Positions 13,794-15,007 of a stretch of DNA of 15,007 nt are shown in pieces. Under the pieces are notes generated by a model that was given only the letters and a program-made list of their open reading frames with translations, ran no database searches and was not told the DNA's origin. The stretch is from JBBDWZ01 sp050732575 (GTDB lineage: Bacteria; Gemmatimonadota; Gemmatimonadetes; Longimicrobiales; RSA9), in assembly GCA_050732575.1 (NCBI GenBank), contig JBOHRF010000105.1:1-15007 (forward strand), given 5' to 3'. The position numbers and the translations under genes are program-made. Numbering within the stretch: position 1 is the first letter of the stretch; each line of letters begins with the position of its first letter.

Positions 13794-14534
13794 ATGGATG
13801 CACGGATCCGGCGTGAATTGCGGTTTCTGGAAGGGTACGCAGTGCTGAGCACGCTGGTCTTTGGCACACTGCTGTTGACCGCGTTTCGGCAAAACCAGGA
13901 AAAACAGCGCTTCACGGAAATCGACGTCGAGCGCATCAACATCGTGGAGCCTGATGGCAAGCTGCGCATGGTCATTGCCAACCGGCCCCGCTCCATTGGC
14001 CCCATCTACAAGGGCAAGCCGTTCGGCTATGCGGGCGGCTCACGGCCGGGCATCATTTTCTTCAATGATGAAGGCACGGAGAATGGCGGGCTCACATTCA
14101 ACGGGCGGCGGCTCCCCAACGGCCAGATCAGCTCGAACCTCGGCATGTCCTTCGATCAGTTCGACCAGGACCAGGTCGTGGTGCTGAATTACTCGGACAA
14201 TAATGGCCGGCGCAACATGGGATTCACCATCAACGACCGCGCGGATGCCAACATCTTCGATCTGGTTGCTGAACGTGACTCGATCATGAAAATGCCCGAA
14301 GGCCAGGCGCGCGATGAAGCGCTGCGCAGATGGCAGGGCCCGCGCAACGGCGTGCCGCTCAATGCGCAGCGCGTGTACCTGGGTCGCGCGACCAACAAGT
14401 CAGCCGTTCTCAATCTGTCCGACCCCATGGGTCGACCGCGCCTGCGACTCATGGTTGATTCGCTGGGTGCGGCGGCCGTGGAATTCCTGGACGACCAGGG
14501 ACGCGTAACCGCCAGGCTGCCAGCCACTCAATGA
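13794..14534 (+). CDS. Single-pass membrane protein with a beta-repeat exterior, function unknown
   Basis: 246 aa from ATG 13794, which has CAGGAGG 9 nt upstream; a GTG at 13773 overlapping the previous stop lies before that site and was not used. Residues about 14-34 (GYAVLSTLVFGTLLLTAF) form one membrane anchor, and the rest is probably extracytoplasmic. The exterior repeats a D-x-x-G-x-x-R pattern: INIVEPDGKLRMVIANR (about 45-61), IIFFNDEGTENGGLTFNG (about 81-98), VVLNYSDNNGRRNMGFTIND, VLNLSDPMGRPRLRLMVDS, and a final AAVEFLDDQGRVTARL. This suggests a beta-solenoid or repeated beta-hairpin fold. I recognise similar proteins in uncharacterised bacterial sets but cannot name the family. It follows the DUF5995 gene by 17 bp and is probably co-transcribed. 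After the stop comes the large repeat complex. Confidence 0.75.
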   Translation: MDARIRRELRFLEGYAVLSTLVFGTLLLTAFRQNQEKQRFTEIDVERINIVEPDGKLRMVIANRPRSIGPIYKGKPFGYAGGSRPGIIFFNDEGTENGGLTFNGRRLPNGQISSNLGMSFDQFDQDQVVVLNYSDNNGRRNMGFTINDRADANIFDLVAERDSIMKMPEGQARDEALRRWQGPRNGVPLNAQRVYLGRATNKSAVLNLSDPMGRPRLRLMVDSLGAAAVEFLDDQGRVTARLPATQ

Positions 14535-14576
14535 AACGTTGAATTGCCGGCGTGAAACTCTAACGGACTCGGGAAC

Positions 14577-14730
14577 GGGAGATCGGGAATCGGGCGCGGG
14601 ATCGGGAACAGATTTCGGGAGCGGGAGATCGGGAAATCGGGCGCGGGATCGGGAACGAATTTCGGATGCGGGGGGGCGGGAAATCGGGCGCGGGATTGGG
14701 AACGAATTTCGGAAGCGGGGGGGCGGGGAT
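14577..14730. repeat. G-rich tandem array, 46-47-bp unit
   Basis: Three full units start at 14577, 14623 and 14670, with a partial fourth at 14717. Each contains ATCGGGCGCGGGAT or a close variant and GGGAAC-GAATTTCGG. The spacing is 46, 47, 47 bp; the unit is not a multiple of 3, and no coding role is likely. Runs of 7 G residues in units 3-4 could form G-quadruplex DNA. It begins about 40 bp after the stop of the 246-aa gene. Confidence 0.75.
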
Positions 14731-14764
14731 CAGGATGGTATTCTTGAACAAGATTGCGATCCTG
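14731..14764. repeat. 34-bp near-palindrome at the array boundary
   Basis: CAGGATGGTATTCTTG (14731-14746) and CAAGATTGCGATCCTG (14749-14764) are inverted copies, matching at 13 of 16 positions (one further pair is G-U in RNA), around the 2-nt loop AA. It sits exactly between the G-rich array and the C-rich array and is the only AT-richer sequence in the complex. It could be a hairpin terminator for the upstream plus-strand gene or the axis of an inverted duplication. Confidence 0.65.
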
Positions 14765-14800
14765 TGCACAGAAACCAGCCTCCGACTTCCTTCCCGAGAC

Positions 14801-15007
14801 CCGATTCCGCTCCCGAGGTAGTTCCCGCACCCGGCGCCCGATTCATCCGATTCCCGAATCCGTTCCCGACCAGCGCATACCCGATTCCGCTCCCGAGGTA
14901 GTTCCCGCACCCGGCGCCCGATTCATCCGATCCCCGAATCCGATCCCGACCTGCGCATACCCGATTCCGCTCCCGGGGTAGTTCCCGCACCCGGCGCCCG
15001 ATTCATC
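14801..15007. repeat. C-rich tandem array, 80-bp unit, running off the window
   Basis: Units begin at 14801, 14881 and 14961, exactly 80 bp apart, with only a few substitutions. Each has CCGATTCCGCTCCCG(A/G)GGTA, then GTTCCCGCACCCGGCGCCCG, ATTCATCCGA, and a tail ending GCGCATAC. The third unit is cut by the window edge. The words (TTCCCG, CCCGATT) are the complement of the words that build the G-rich array. Open frames across it exist only because 80 bp times 3 is in frame. Confidence 0.85.

Noticed and set aside
14528..14990. Several open frames in the terminal repeats (for example starting MRELPRERNRV)
   Set aside because: They recur in all frames because the 80-bp unit shifts frame each time; this is repeat DNA, not genes.
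14801..15007. CRISPR array
   Set aside because: The whole 80-bp unit is repeated with no variable spacers, and no cas genes are present.

Overview
The window is GC-rich bacterial chromosome carrying twelve intact protein genes, two short duplicated lipoprotein genes and an unusual amount of repeated intergenic DNA. No rRNA, tRNA, CRISPR array or transposase was seen. The gene content (DUF4159, DUF1207, DUF4399 and DUF5995 proteins; a Ser/Thr kinase fused to a FLRELKRRRVY-type membrane tail; small lipoproteins with an LAGCSSDLTGP-like start) looks most like Gemmatimonadota or a nearby soil lineage. That placement is an inference from family distribution, not a measurement.

Layout. Positions 1-1366 (minus strand) hold two diverged direct copies, about 828 bp apart, of a whole small unit: structured leader, 78-84 codon lipoprotein, GC-rich 3' hairpin. 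Between them are 31-bp direct repeats and a strong plus-strand terminator-like hairpin. A 233-aa membrane-anchored protein (1361-2062, minus) follows. Positions 2405-5300 (plus) are a run of secreted or conserved proteins: DUF4399 lipoprotein-like, DinB-like (one-base overlap), DUF4159 and DUF1207. They converge on an SDR oxidoreductase (5377-6276, minus) across a hairpin terminator. The SDR is divergent from a TetR regulator (6416-7054, plus), with a palindromic operator inside the shared promoter region.

Next, on the minus strand, are an orphan soluble MEDS-histidine kinase and a membrane-tailed Ser/Thr kinase. On the plus strand, 10155-12954 encodes a two-gene membrane module: a protein of about 10 TM segments with two D-x2-W-H ... 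S-P-P-H motifs, then a 508-aa anchored protein with two H-M ... H-x-H-P motifs. I think this module is the best candidate in the window for an uncharacterised system, possibly metal (copper) handling. DUF5995 and a single-pass 246-aa protein of unknown function follow.

The window ends in a repeat complex: a G-rich 47-bp array, a 34-bp near-palindrome, then a C-rich 80-bp array running off the edge. Several other gene junctions carry short repeats (9-bp GGGCGTAAC-like units, GTCACC units) or long inverted repeats. Repeat-rich junctions are a general trait of this stretch.
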